Below, piece after piece: positions 1 to 9,789 of a stretch of 64,000 nt of DNA (within the stretch, counting starts at the first letter, position 1; every line of letters begins with the position of its first letter). The DNA comes from JAFAQB01 sp045808425. GTDB taxonomy: Archaea > Thermoproteota > Nitrososphaeria > Nitrososphaerales > Nitrososphaeraceae. The notes under the pieces were generated by a model. The model was not told the DNA's origin and made no database searches. It saw nothing but the letters and a program-made list of their open reading frames with translations. Location: the NCBI GenBank assembly GCA_045808425.1, contig JBJMFM010000010.1, positions 8,682 to 72,681 of the forward strand. The letters are read 5' to 3'. The position numbers and the translations under genes were made by a program.

Positions 1-1
1 T

Positions 2-2263
2 GCTCCTCTGGTTATCGATTCGACTGATGCAAAGGTCATCAAGACAGCTTTAGAACAAATTCCAGGTAAACCTATAATTAACTCCATTAACCTTGAAGGT
101 GACGGTTCGAGATTTCATTCACTAGCCCCATTGATGATAAAATATGGCGTTCCTGCCATCGCAATGTGTATTGGACCCAAAGGTATGGCAAAGAGTCCTC
201 AGGAAAAACTAGAAACTGCGAAGCTCTTATTCCATACTGGCAAGGAGTATGGCCTCCAGCCATGGCAGTTCATTTTTGATGTTCTTACTTTTACACTTGC
301 TACCGGCGAAGCCGAATTCCTAGACTCTGCAAAGGCTACACTAGAAGGCATACGCTTGGTAAAGGAAAATATCCCAGGTTGTTTCACAACACTGGGTCTG
401 AGCAATGTCAGCTTTGGTCTTTCTGTACAGGTCAGAAAGATAATCAATTCTGTGTTTTTATATCACGCTATCAAATCTGGACTCGATACTGTGATCATTA
501 ACGCAAAAGATATTATCGCCTATGCAGACATTGAACCAGTACAACGAAAACTAGCAGAGGATCTTATATTCAATAGAAACCCAAATGCGCTTGCTGAACT
601 AATTGCATACTTTGAAGAATTAAAGTCTAGTTCTTCCACTGCTTCTTATACTAAAACAACAGATATCGATCCGCGATTAAATGCAGATCAAAGATGCTAC
701 TTTAGAATCGTCAATAGACTCAAAGAGGGTATAGAGCAGGATGTGGTCAAGGCAATATGTAGTAGAATTAGAACTCCAGAAAAAAACGACCCCATAGAAG
801 ACGAACAAAAAACTAAATTGACATTTCAGGCATCAAAAGAAGACTTCCATAATGCTGCTGTTCAAACCTTAAATGAGGTTTTACTACCGGCTATGAAAGA
901 AGTAGGCGATAAGTTTGGATCCGGCGAGCTCATACTTCCATTTGTGTTAAAGTCAGCAGAATGCATGAAGGCTGCAGTTGCCGAATTGGAAAAGTATCTG
1001 ATCAGACAGGAAGGAGTTAGCAAAGGCAAGATAGTATTATGCACAGTGTATGGAGATGTTCATGATATAGGAAAGAACCTAGTCAAAACTATTTTTGTAA
1101 ACAATGGATATACGGTATACGATCTTGGAAAACAAGTTCCACTACAGAGAATAGTTGAGAAAATCAAAGAAACCAGCTCTGATGCAGTAGGTCTCTCGGC
1201 CCTGCTTGTCTCAACCTCAAAGCAAATGCAATATTTCTTGGAATATGCAAAGCAGAATAACCTAAACATCCCCGTACTATGCGGAGGTGCTGCTATCAAT
1301 AGCAGCTACATAAACAGAATCGCAAGAGACGGCGGAATCTATAATTCAGGTGTATTCTATTGCAAAACTGCATTTGATGGCCTGAAAGTTATCAATAAAC
1401 TTATGTCACAAGAGAAAGAACAATTTATTTCAGAGTGGCAACGCAAGATTGAGGCTTGGGAGGAAAGGCAAACTCATAGACCACAGGAGCAGAAGGACAC
1501 GAACATATTAGTCAGCAATATAAAGCCAGTTGCAGCACCTAATCCACCTCATATTAACAAGCAAATAAGATTGGGCCCAGATGAAATTGACTTAAATAAA
1601 GTATGGAATTTCATTAACAAAAAATCTCTTTTCGTGCTCTCATGGGGAATCCGTGGAAAAGCTGTCCAGGGTTTAACAAATGAAGCTGAAAAACTATTTC
1701 TACAATGGAAAGACAAAGTAATCAGAGAAAAGTTGTTTGAACCTAAAGCAGTTTATGGCTATTTCAGATGTCACAACAAAGATGGGAAGTTAGCCGTGGA
1801 TTCTCCCGCCACTTCAGACGGTCAAATCATTTTTGATTTCCCCAGGTCATCGAAAGAAAAACATTTGTGTTTAACAGATTATTTTGGAGAAGATGACATT
1901 GTATGCTTTCAGGCAGTTACAGTAGGTAATAAAGTCACAGAGATAATAGATGAATGGAATATGCACAATAGATATACTGATGCATATTACTTACATGGCT
2001 TAGCGGTAGAGACCGCAGAAGCGTTGGCAGAATGGCTTAATTCTGAAATAAAGAAAGAGCTCCAAATCGGTCTTAACCGTGGTCTCAGATATAGTTGGGG
2101 ATATCCTAGCTGTCCTGATATATTGCAGCATCATCTAGTATGGAAGTTACTGCATGCCGAAAAATCAGGTATGGGTCTGACTGAATCCGGACAAATAATA
2201 CCAGAGCACTCTACTGCAGCGATTGTAGTACATCATCCACAAGCAGAATACTTTGTACTCTAG
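2..2263 (+). CDS. metH: Cobalamin-dependent methionine synthase, C-terminal modules (5' truncated by window edge)
   Basis: The reading frame is open from the first bases of the window, so the start lies outside; 753 residues are visible. The order is: end of the pterin (methyltetrahydrofolate) binding domain with the family phrase PLVIDSTD and GKPIINSINLE; a four-helix cap (about nt 690-1010); a B12-binding Rossmann domain with the cobalt-ligand motif DVHDIGKN near nt 1055; and a C-terminal reactivation (AdoMet) domain with RYSWGYPSCPD near nt 2090. It transfers a methyl group from folate to homocysteine via cobalamin. Whether a homocysteine domain precedes it cannot be seen. The B12 cluster at 35.4-40.2 kb would supply its cofactor. 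Family assignment is secure. Confidence 0.93.
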   Translation, partial: APLVIDSTDAKVIKTALEQIPGKPIINSINLEGDGSRFHSLAPLMIKYGVPAIAMCIGPKGMAKSPQEKLETAKLLFHTGKEYGLQPWQFIFDVLTFTLATGEAEFLDSAKATLEGIRLVKENIPGCFTTLGLSNVSFGLSVQVRKIINSVFLYHAIKSGLDTVIINAKDIIAYADIEPVQRKLAEDLIFNRNPNALAELIAYFEELKSSSSTASYTKTTDIDPRLNADQRCYFRIVNRLKEGIEQDVVKAICSRIRTPEKNDPIEDEQKTKLTFQASKEDFHNAAVQTLNEVLLPAMKEVGDKFGSGELILPFVLKSAECMKAAVAELEKYLIRQEGVSKGKIVLCTVYGDVHDIGKNLVKTIFVNNGYTVYDLGKQVPLQRIVEKIKETSSDAVGLSALLVSTSKQMQYFLEYAKQNNLNIPVLCGGAAINSSYINRIARDGGIYNSGVFYCKTAFDGLKVINKLMSQEKEQFISEWQRKIEAWEERQTHRPQEQKDTNILVSNIKPVAAPNPPHINKQIRLGPDEIDLNKVWNFINKKSLFVLSWGIRGKAVQGLTNEAEKLFLQWKDKVIREKLFEPKAVYGYFRCHNKDGKLAVDSPATSDGQIIFDFPRSSKEKHLCLTDYFGEDDIVCFQAVTVGNKVTEIIDEWNMHNRYTDAYYLHGLAVETAEALAEWLNSEIKKELQIGLNRGLRYSWGYPSCPDILQHHLVWKLLHAEKSGMGLTESGQIIPEHSTAAIVVHHPQAEYFVL

Positions 2264-2434
2264 TCGAACTGTGTTAACCATCCGGCAGGAGTTATACAGT
2301 AATGCGATAACAATTATTATTAGTAATAGGCATATTAGAGATAAGTTACTTTATTGCTTATGACATTCTATAGCAGCTGTTAGGTATCTATTATATAATC
2401 TTCAGATCAGATCAAAGAGTGTGTAATATTTAAA

Positions 2435-2758
2435 GTGACTATAAATGGTTTTGCTTTAGCCTGTGCGATAGATGACTCTCCGCCTTATTTTACATATGAC
2501 GGTAACACGATGTTGATCATTCAATCTAAAAACCATGCCAAGTCCAAAATAAATGCATTTGAGCATATTGAAGCATTTATTGAAGCATTAATCTCCCATG
2601 AGTCTATCCATGTGGTAATAAAGGAAATACAAGATCAGAAGATTTCTGATGCGCTGGATGATTTAGAAATTATTGTAGAACGTAACAGAATGAGATTTCA
2701 GGTGACACTAAATAACATGCTTTTCGCAAGGGATATGTCAGGCATAGTTATCCCCTAG
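2435..2758 (+). CDS. Small conserved-looking protein with an HExxH motif
   Basis: A 107-residue product read from a GTG start. The centre holds HESIH inside a predicted helix (ALISHESIHVVIKEI), which matches the HExxH zinc-metallopeptidase signature, followed by an acidic helix. No transmembrane segment or signal peptide is visible. A TATA-like ATTTAAA ends right at the GTG, so translation may really start at ATG 2510, which keeps the HExxH helix. I do not recognise the family; peptidase activity is only a suggestion from the motif. Confidence 0.55.
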   Translation: MTINGFALACAIDDSPPYFTYDGNTMLIIQSKNHAKSKINAFEHIEAFIEALISHESIHVVIKEIQDQKISDALDDLEIIVERNRMRFQVTLNNMLFARDMSGIVIP

Positions 2759-2997
2759 TATCAGATAGCGGAAGTATCTATATAGGAAGGAAACATCTTG
2801 CTCTCAAACAAAAAAATATATGTAGCGCCGCATGTGATTTACTACTTTGTGTACACAGAATACATAAGAAAACTTGAGCTATGTCAGCCAACTAAATTCA
2901 AGTAAATTTTGCAAATAGGCTTTCGATCGCTTTTCAAGTTAGTTAATAAAAGTGCAAAAAGATTAGATAATAGCTGCAATCAATATATAGTAATTAT

Positions 2998-3888
2998 ATG
3001 GACATCAAGTCGAATATCGATAGTGTGGATGATAGAGTAGATGAGAGTTCTTATGCTTCCAATGGTTCCAAGTACTCGCTTGAAAACACTGAACAAACTT
3101 TTGTCGAGCTGGCAAGCGAGCAGAGACTTTCAATCTTACTTAAACTAACTGAACAGGACACAAAACTCTCGCAGCTTGCAAAAGATCTTGGCGTTACCAT
3201 GCAAGAGGTTCATAGAAATGTTAACAGACTAATGGAAGTAGGATTGATAAAAAAGAACTCTGAAGGAACTTTTTCTCTGACAACTTTTGGCAATACAATC
3301 ATAAAGCAGATTCCTGCCTATGACTTTCTATCAAGGAATAAAGAATATTTTTCAGACCATAACTTGGGGGAAATTCCAATGAAATTTGTTCATAGAATAG
3401 GTTCCCTTAATAATTCAGAGTATGTTTCTGGGCTAGTAGCTGTTATCGAGCGTTGGAAAGAGCTTTACAATGAATCATCCGAGTATATATACGGAATGGT
3501 GCCACAAATACCACTAGAATTAATTGAATCTGTGATACCTAAAATAAAAGACGATGGTGTAAAATTTAATTACATACTTCCCCAAAAAGCAATCGTCCCC
3601 AAGAAGCGTGCTCAGCTTTTAAGTGAGTCCGGATTTTATGATTTGTTAAAAATGGAGAAGAAAGTGGTGGATAGAAGGATGGTGGATAGAGTGTATGTAG
3701 CAGTAGTATTAAATGAAAAACAGGCAACTGTGATGTTTCCCACAGTGAAAGACAAAGTAGTCGCTGATATGAATTCCATGTTCTATAGCAGAGACGATTC
3801 GTTATTTCACGAGTGGTGCTTAGATTATTTCAGATATTGTTGGTACAACTCAAAGCCATTTGATGAAAGTAAATTGTTGGAAGTTTAG
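2998..3888 (+). CDS. Winged-helix transcriptional regulator
   Basis: A 296-residue protein. Residues about 35-110 form a winged helix-turn-helix of the archaeal ArsR/TrmB-like kind (ASEQRLSILLKL, then SQLAKDLGVTMQEVHRNV as the recognition region, and a wing around GTFSLTTFG). The C-terminal two thirds resemble the alpha/beta effector part found in archaeal regulators of the DUF1724/FilR2 type. Ligand and targets are unknown. It is monocistronic with a hairpin right after the stop. The regulator call is firm, the subfamily call weaker. Confidence 0.8.
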   Translation: MDIKSNIDSVDDRVDESSYASNGSKYSLENTEQTFVELASEQRLSILLKLTEQDTKLSQLAKDLGVTMQEVHRNVNRLMEVGLIKKNSEGTFSLTTFGNTIIKQIPAYDFLSRNKEYFSDHNLGEIPMKFVHRIGSLNNSEYVSGLVAVIERWKELYNESSEYIYGMVPQIPLELIESVIPKIKDDGVKFNYILPQKAIVPKKRAQLLSESGFYDLLKMEKKVVDRRMVDRVYVAVVLNEKQATVMFPTVKDKVVADMNSMFYSRDDSLFHEWCLDYFRYCWYNSKPFDESKLLEV

Positions 3889-3894
3889 CATGAA

Positions 3895-3922
3895 TTAGAC
3901 AGACTGTATTTGTCTTGTCTAA
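3895..3922 (+). terminator. Hairpin downstream of the winged-helix regulator
   Basis: Inverted repeat TTAGACAGAC ... GTC-T-TGTCTAA with a 7-nt loop and a one-base bulge, starting 6 nt after the regulator's stop and followed by an A run then TTG. Either a transcription terminator or an mRNA 3'-end structure; archaeal terminators are usually just T tracts, so the role is inferred. Confidence 0.4.
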
Positions 3923-4019
3923 AAAATTGTTGCTGTGATCAGTCAAAAAATAAGTAAAAGGACAAAGATAAGAAAAAAAATGAATAGTATTGAGTGTAGT
4001 ACTGAATGAAAACTTCGAG

Positions 4020-4892
4020 CTAAATATAGTCTGTAATTTTATAATTTTTAGTCTCCTTTATTAAATATGCCATCTGTTTCTTTTCTGAGTGCACATCAAG
4101 ATTTGTCAAATTTCGCAGAAAATCTATTTCCTCTTTTAGAAAGATAACACCATCATCATACAATTCGCTAAAAGCAAGCTTTTGATTTAGCTTTTGTATA
4201 TTGGTAATACACTGGTACACTTTATCTATCTTATTTGTAATTCCATTCTCTACTAAGATCCTTGCTAGCCTTCTTTTTTGTATATTAAACATAGCATTTG
4301 TTACAAGTTTATCAAAAACCGAAAGGAGATCAAAATAGTCATCTTTTCCGGTATATCCTATTATTGTAGATGGAATAAAATTCAACATTCTTCGCTGCTT
4401 TGCTCTTTTAGAGTGTTTTTCATCCAACACTATTACAGATCTTCCGAATGTCAAAATAGCGTTTAGGACTTGGTTCGGTAATCTCTCATCTAGGACATCA
4501 TCGTCAGATTTCACTTCAACCGGATAGAACCGAATCCAGTCTATCCTGCATTTTTCACTTTTGGCAAATTGTGTCAGAATTCCACTCCTCATCAAAATGT
4601 TAATATAGTTGTCATAAGATTCAATTGAATCATAAATAATATTGCTTTTACCACTGCGTCTTTTATCTATTACAGCAATTACAAGATCAAAGCTTCTGAA
4701 GTAGCCTTCATCCTTTATTTTTATGTCCATATCAGTACTGGCAGATGATGGAAAAAAATGGCTACTACAGTTATCATTACCATTATGATCATTATGATTA
4801 TTACCATTGTCGTGATTACTAATGGTATTACTTTTTATATGACCCGACCTGACGGAGCTTATAAACAGTTGCTTTAAGTCTTTTTCATTCAT
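4020..4892 (-). CDS. PD-(D/E)XK nuclease-like protein of unknown role
   Basis: A 290-residue protein. Residues 1-50 are low complexity, rich in Asn, His, Asp and Ser. Residues about 70-170 show a pattern like the PD-(D/E)XK fold: DKRRSGKSNIIYDSIES, then RIDWIRFYPVEVKSDDD (Asp, then Glu-x-Lys on neighbouring strands), then LPNQVLNAI and SVIVLDEKH, as in Holliday-resolvase-like or restriction-like nucleases. The C-terminal half is helical and unrecognised. There are no partners; it lies between a regulator and the trp cluster. The fold call is inference from motif spacing. Confidence 0.6.
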   Translation of the reverse strand: MNEKDLKQLFISSVRSGHIKSNTISNHDNGNNHNDHNGNDNCSSHFFPSSASTDMDIKIKDEGYFRSFDLVIAVIDKRRSGKSNIIYDSIESYDNYINILMRSGILTQFAKSEKCRIDWIRFYPVEVKSDDDVLDERLPNQVLNAILTFGRSVIVLDEKHSKRAKQRRMLNFIPSTIIGYTGKDDYFDLLSVFDKLVTNAMFNIQKRRLARILVENGITNKIDKVYQCITNIQKLNQKLAFSELYDDGVIFLKEEIDFLRNLTNLDVHSEKKQMAYLIKETKNYKITDYI

Positions 4893-5010
4893 TCACAAAT
4901 TAGTTCTTCCATATACGAATATTTATTTCCTCAGAACAAATTAGTTTGTTTGATTACGCTTACGTGTATACCGCAACGATATAGTATGGTAAGCTATGAA
5001 TAGATCTCTC

Positions 5011-5844
5011 TTATTTACAAGCTCTTTTCATTTGCGTGATATAAGAACCTAATCTGTTGAGCATCTCCCTCTTACCATTTCTATTATTACTTGACTTTAT
5101 CTTGTTTATGATAGCACTTCCGACTATCACTGCATCTGCGCCAGCTTCAATCATGAATCTTACGTGTGAGGGCTTCGTAATTCCAAATCCTACTGCTACT
5201 GGGAGACGTGATCCAGCAATCCGTTTCGTGTTTCTTATTGCACGCAAAGTATAATCTTCAATTGACTTGCGAGTGCCGGTGGTACCGTATATAGACACGA
5301 GGTATACAAATCCTGATGACCTGTTCATAATGGCATTGAGTCTTTCGTTCGACGTATTTGGAGAAGCCAAAAATATCGTAGCTAGACCTAGTCTTGATGC
5401 TTGCTTAATATAGCAATTAGATTCCTCAATTGTCATATCGGGCAAAATGAATCCATCTATTCCTGACTGCTTAGACTTCATCATGAAATTTTCAAAACCA
5501 GCTTTTAATAGAATATTAGAATATGTCATAATAAGAATGGGCAGGTCAGGAAACTTGCTCCTAATGCGGTGAAATACATTCCAACATTTTTCGGGAGTGA
5601 TACCATTTAATAGTGCATCATAAGATGCTTCTTGAATAATTGGACCGTCTGCGATAGGATCTGAGAATGGAATTCCTATTTCAATTATGTCTGCACCAGC
5701 TGATACGAGAGATGAGATTATATTTTCAGTTGTAGTTACATCAGGATAGCCAGCAACTACATAACAAATAAGAGCATGTTGATTTCTTTTAGATAACTCT
5801 TGGAATTTCTTCGTGAGTCTGTTATTTCTTAGATCGATCGCCAT
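5011..5844 (-). CDS. trpA: Tryptophan synthase alpha chain
   Basis: 277 residues, usual family length. It cleaves indole-3-glycerol phosphate to indole and glyceraldehyde 3-phosphate. Catalytic Glu and Asp are visible in EIGIPFSDPIADGP near residues 55-70; the phosphate site is seen in VGFGITKP and AVIVGSAI. It is the last gene of the minus-strand trpC-trpB-trpA run and overlaps the end of trpB by 23 nt, implying translational coupling with its channel partner. Confidence 0.97.
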   Translation of the reverse strand: MAIDLRNNRLTKKFQELSKRNQHALICYVVAGYPDVTTTENIISSLVSAGADIIEIGIPFSDPIADGPIIQEASYDALLNGITPEKCWNVFHRIRSKFPDLPILIMTYSNILLKAGFENFMMKSKQSGIDGFILPDMTIEESNCYIKQASRLGLATIFLASPNTSNERLNAIMNRSSGFVYLVSIYGTTGTRKSIEDYTLRAIRNTKRIAGSRLPVAVGFGITKPSHVRFMIEAGADAVIVGSAIINKIKSSNNRNGKREMLNRLGSYITQMKRACK

Positions 5845-7054
5845 ATTTTTTATGTCTTGTTTTGCTGATTGTTCTTAGATAGTTTAAAACAATTTCCACG
5901 TCCTTATCGCCACGTCCAGAGAGCGTTACCACAATAGCATCATTCCTGTTCATTTTTTTTGCCACTTTCATTGCATATGATACTGCGTGCGCGGGCTCTA
6001 GCGCAGGGATTATACCTTCAAGTTTGCAGAGCATTAAAAACGCATTTACCGCATCATTGTCCAAACATTCTACATATCTTACTCTTTTTATGTCCTTCAG
6101 TAAAGCATGTTCCGGTCCCACTCCCGGGTAATCCAGCCCAGCCGAAATACTGTGAGTTTCTGTTATCTGCCCGAATTGATCCTGGAGAAGGTACGTTAAC
6201 ATTCCATGCAATATTCCTTGTGAGCCAGCAGTTAAAGTTGCAGAATGCTTTCCTGAATTGATACCTTGTCCTCCCGCTTCTATACCGAAGAGTTGAACTT
6301 GATCGTGATCCAGAAATGGATAGAACGTTCCTATAGCGTTGCTCCCACCTCCAACACACGCAACAATAGCGTTGGGGAGGTCATGGATTATATTCTCCAT
6401 TTGTTTTTTTATTTCATGTCCAATGATACTCTGAAAGTCTCTCACCATCATGGGATAAGGATGTGGACCTACTACTGATCCTATAAGGTAATAAGTATCT
6501 CGAATATTAGTGATCCAATCACGTATTGCTTCATTGATTGCATCTTTTAGCGTCTGTGATCCAGCGAACACTTCGTGAACCTTTGTACCAAGTAGTTGCA
6601 TACGAGTCACGTTTGGACTTTGTCTACGTACATCCTTTGCACCCATATATACTTCGGAGGTCAAACCAAGTACTGCTGAAGCAATAGCAGTTCCAACGCC
6701 GTGCTGACCGGCACCTGTTTCTGCAATAATTCGTTTTTTACCCATTCGCTTTGCCAACAGGGCTTGGCCTAGAGTATTGTTAGTTTTATGAGCGCCCCCG
6801 TGAAGAAGATCCTCCCTTTTTAAATATATCCTTGCTCCTCCAACATATTCACTAAGGTTCCGCGCAAAATAGAGAGGTGTCGGACGGCCTGCATAGCTTG
6901 ACAAATAATAAGAAAGTTCCTTTTGGAATTCTGGATCCCTCTTGTTTTTTTCATAAGCCGATTCAAGTTCTTCTATTGCCGGAACAAGAGTTTCAGGAAT
7001 ATATTTTCCTCCGTACTTTCCAAACCTACCATTCACCGGGTCATTAAGTCTCAT
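5822..7054 (-). CDS. trpB: Tryptophan synthase beta chain
   Basis: 410 residues, beta-1 type. Pyridoxal phosphate enzyme joining indole and serine. The cofactor Lys lies in LLHGGAHKTNN (around residue 90) and the phosphate loop is GGGSNAIG (about 237-244). Substrate-loop ETGAGQHG is intact. It sits directly upstream of trpA, which it overlaps, and 92 nt downstream of trpC. Confidence 0.97.
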   Translation of the reverse strand: MRLNDPVNGRFGKYGGKYIPETLVPAIEELESAYEKNKRDPEFQKELSYYLSSYAGRPTPLYFARNLSEYVGGARIYLKREDLLHGGAHKTNNTLGQALLAKRMGKKRIIAETGAGQHGVGTAIASAVLGLTSEVYMGAKDVRRQSPNVTRMQLLGTKVHEVFAGSQTLKDAINEAIRDWITNIRDTYYLIGSVVGPHPYPMMVRDFQSIIGHEIKKQMENIIHDLPNAIVACVGGGSNAIGTFYPFLDHDQVQLFGIEAGGQGINSGKHSATLTAGSQGILHGMLTYLLQDQFGQITETHSISAGLDYPGVGPEHALLKDIKRVRYVECLDNDAVNAFLMLCKLEGIIPALEPAHAVSYAMKVAKKMNRNDAIVVTLSGRGDKDVEIVLNYLRTISKTRHKKYGDRSKK

Positions 7055-7146
7055 AGTCAGGTGACTATGTTTTTTACATGCTAGGATTATTAAGACGTTC
7101 GGAATTATTTATCAAAATTCAATTCAGAATAGAAAACACAATATCA

Positions 7147-7968
7147 CTAGACTGAAAGATATAGCTCCGAAATTTTCGAAGCGACATCTCTTGACTCCAT
7201 TATGCTTGTACCTACTAAGAAAGCGTCAGCACCGGCCTCTTTTAAAAATTGGATTTCTTTAGCAGTATTTATTCCACTCTCGCTGATAATAATATTCTTT
7301 CCCTTGTAGTGCTCCTTAAGCAGCCTTTCGGTGGTGGTAATGTCAACATTTAGGTTATTTAGGTCACGATTGTTAATACCTATTAGATTATTCATATTAT
7401 CTTTATTGAACTTTAGTACCTCTTGGAACTCCTTTTCAGAATGCACTTCCACTATTATCTGTAGTCCTTTTTTGTAGGCATATTCAGCAAATCTTTCCAT
7501 GCTTGCTTCTGCTAGATCATGGTCAAAAATGGACTTAATAAGTAATATACAATCAGACCCGATCCGTTTTGCCGCATCTATTTGCGTTTCACTAACAATA
7601 ACATCTTTCATGAGCAATGGCACATTCACGGTCTTCCGAATCTTGGCCAAGTGATCGATGGAACCATTAAAAAGACGGGGCTGTGTAACGATCGATAAAC
7701 TGATTGAACCTGATCTCACCATCGCTGATGCTAGTTCGGTGAGGTTGATCTTGCCTTTATGAGCAATTTCTCCTCTAGATGGTGATGAAAACTTAATCTC
7801 TGTGACAAGTGGGGCGTGGGGACACGAAAGGATTCTTTGTTTCAGACTTATGGAATCATGCATATAGAAATTATACTTCTCTGCATCGTAAGCACCCTCG
7901 TCTATAGATCTATAGGAATTGTCAGTAAGTATTTTGAGGGCGAAGTTGTCCCGAACAAATTTGCTCAT
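7147..7968 (-). CDS. trpC: Indole-3-glycerol phosphate synthase
   Basis: A TIM-barrel enzyme closing the indole ring. Conserved segments are LVTEIKFSSPSRG, LLMKDVIVSETQID (catalytic Lys), IIVEVHSEKE (Glu), IGINNRDL (Asn) and IISESGI. The open frame extends 12 codons further (to 8004), but a TATA-like ATTAAATAT at 8003-8011 would start transcription near 7983, so I prefer ATG 7968 (273 residues). It is the first gene of the trpCBA run. The other trp genes are not in the window. Confidence 0.94.
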   Translation of the reverse strand: MSKFVRDNFALKILTDNSYRSIDEGAYDAEKYNFYMHDSISLKQRILSCPHAPLVTEIKFSSPSRGEIAHKGKINLTELASAMVRSGSISLSIVTQPRLFNGSIDHLAKIRKTVNVPLLMKDVIVSETQIDAAKRIGSDCILLIKSIFDHDLAEASMERFAEYAYKKGLQIIVEVHSEKEFQEVLKFNKDNMNNLIGINNRDLNNLNVDITTTERLLKEHYKGKNIIISESGINTAKEIQFLKEAGADAFLVGTSIMESRDVASKISELYLSV

Positions 7969-8002
7969 TTGGATAAGCCAACGCGCAGTGGTACATGAAT
8001 TC

Positions 8003-8011
8003 ATATTTAAT
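8003..8011 (-). promoter_or_regulatory. Probable TATA box of trpC-trpB-trpA
   Basis: ATTAAATAT on the minus strand, about 35-43 nt upstream of the preferred trpC ATG (7968). The spacing fits an archaeal TATA box with a short leader and argues against the longer trpC start at 8004. Confidence 0.4.
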
Positions 8012-8276
8012 CCTACTAGAACTAAAGGCCGAAACTTTCGCTATTGCAAACTAAATCTGACCCATGGATAATGATCTTTTTGTTCTTTCAACGCATTTGT
8101 GAGCAAAACAGGATAAATAATTTGTAAATATGATAATAACACTATTACCAATAGTATACGATAACACTATCCTCATCAAAAGAATAGCGATTTGCCGTTA
8201 CCTAGTTTTCACTGGCGTATCGAATCTACAATTATATCATTACTATACAACAAGCAAACCCACCAAAGCAACATTG

Positions 8277-8573
8277 TCAACAGCCCGATTCAAGTTCGTT
8301 TAGTACCGCTCTACGAACAGCCGGCATTTGGCTTCTTAAGATTAAAAATAAATCTGCCATTTCATCCCTGTCGGGTTGGCGATCATTCTTGGCTACGAAC
8401 CGTTCCCTAAAGGCTCCTATCACCATTCCGCAAATTAAACCATATGCAAATTCCTCAACGTTTCCCTGGCTTGGTATAAGCTTTCGTGCAAGATCTTTCC
8501 ATACTTTTATTTCCCTTATAGCCGACTTTACACTCGATTCCAACTCTTTCCTATCACGTACAGCTAGGATCAA
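8277..8573 (-). CDS. Small conserved-looking helical protein
   Basis: 98 residues, read from a TTG start: a TAA lies three codons upstream and no ATG is available, so TTG is the only plausible start before the first helix. Predicted mostly helical, charged at both ends, with a hydrophobic middle (EEFAYGLICGMVIGAF). No motif recognised. It lies alone between trpC and the DUF309 gene. Chosen over the opposite-strand frame because its composition is more protein-like. Confidence 0.55.
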   Translation of the reverse strand: MILAVRDRKELESSVKSAIREIKVWKDLARKLIPSQGNVEEFAYGLICGMVIGAFRERFVAKNDRQPDRDEMADLFLILRSQMPAVRRAVLNELESGC

Positions 8574-8797
8574 GATGGACCCTTATTCTTTGAGACGCAT
8601 CTAAATCTTTGCTCCAGTTACAATCTATTTCACCAGCGGAGGATAAGGAAAATGCGAAAACAAATAACTATGTTCACTGGTCAGATATATTTTGTAAATA
8701 TCTTTCCTGCACAAGATTTAGTATTTGAGACGTCAGGCTTTATCTCTTTTGCCAAGTATAAGATCCTATAAGCTCAGTTTTATATCTTGATCTGCTT

Positions 8798-9376
8798 ATG
8801 AAACTTTACTTGAAAAGATATATGATATATTTAGAGAACAACCAGTCTCATACTCCAAAGGATGCTTCAAACTTACTGAACAGGGCAAGATCACTACTTT
8901 CAAGCTCTAGGGTCGTTATAAGAGATACACGCGTTTCAAATCTTAGAATCGAGTTTGATACAAGCATTCCAGATAATATCAGGATAGAGGAAGTGATCAA
9001 AGGACTTTCGTTGATTGCTCCGATATCAGAATACGAACATGTGGTTGAAAAAAAGCTGCCAAAGGAGGAAGCCATCAAGTATGCGAGGTCCTTATTTAAT
9101 TTTCAAAAGTACTGGTCTGCACATGAAGTTCTTGAATCTGTCTGGAAAACTTCCCATGGGAAGGAAAAGGATCTTCTAAATGGGATCATATTAGTAGCTG
9201 CCGCCTTCGTCCATGACGAGAAAAACGAGTCAGATATTTGTATTTCTATATTAAAGAGGGCAATGAAAAAATTGGATAATGCAACAGGTAATTACTTTGA
9301 AGTGGACGTTGATAAACTCAAGCATGAGATCTTCAGAATAATTGAAACCGGTCAAATACAACGTTTTGGTATTTAG
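8798..9376 (+). CDS. DUF309 family protein
   Basis: 192 residues. Residues about 100-150 carry the DUF309 signature, a helical pair with FNFQKYWSAHEVLESVWK and LLNGIILVAAAFVH. The N-terminal 90 residues form a separate small alpha/beta domain. Biochemical function of the family is not established. Monocistronic. Confidence 0.85.
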   Translation: MKLYLKRYMIYLENNQSHTPKDASNLLNRARSLLSSSRVVIRDTRVSNLRIEFDTSIPDNIRIEEVIKGLSLIAPISEYEHVVEKKLPKEEAIKYARSLFNFQKYWSAHEVLESVWKTSHGKEKDLLNGIILVAAAFVHDEKNESDICISILKRAMKKLDNATGNYFEVDVDKLKHEIFRIIETGQIQRFGI

Positions 9377-9430
9377 ATATATATGTATCTAAACATGATT
9401 CTTCACAGAAGATTTGTTTTAAGATCGTCT

Positions 9431-9586
9431 TCAGTGCGTCTCATCTTTTAGTCTTCTTCTTCTGAGGATCAGCGCAACTACAACCAGCACTACTAAAATA
9501 GATAGCATCGTGAAAAATGTCGCTTCGTCTCTTACGACTCCCTTGGGAAGGATGACTAATACAATTAAGTAAACTAGCTGTTGCAC
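9431..9586 (-). CDS. Small membrane protein, 51 residues
   Basis: An open frame with a GTG start encodes two hydrophobic helices (QLVYLIVLVILP and MLSILVVLVVVALIL) separated by a short charged loop KGVVRDEATFF, and ends in a basic tail LRRRRLKDE, a typical positive-inside anchor. The frame is open upstream of the GTG without another start. It otherwise fills a 413-nt gap before tRNA-Cys. Function unknown. Confidence 0.45.
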   Translation of the reverse strand: MQQLVYLIVLVILPKGVVRDEATFFTMLSILVVLVVVALILRRRRLKDETH

Positions 9587-9789
9587 AGTAATCTTTGCAT
9601 ATAGTTGTATTTGGTGTTTACTTTGCGAACTTGTGAATGATAAAAATTCTTGCTCAGTCTGACGTCATATCAATTGGCTGATCGACCTTAATGCGTACGT
9701 TACTGCCTAGCGAAACTAAGACAAAGTTATATACAAATAGCAAATGATTGATTCATAATAAATCAAGGGCGGTTGAACTTCAGTTTAAG

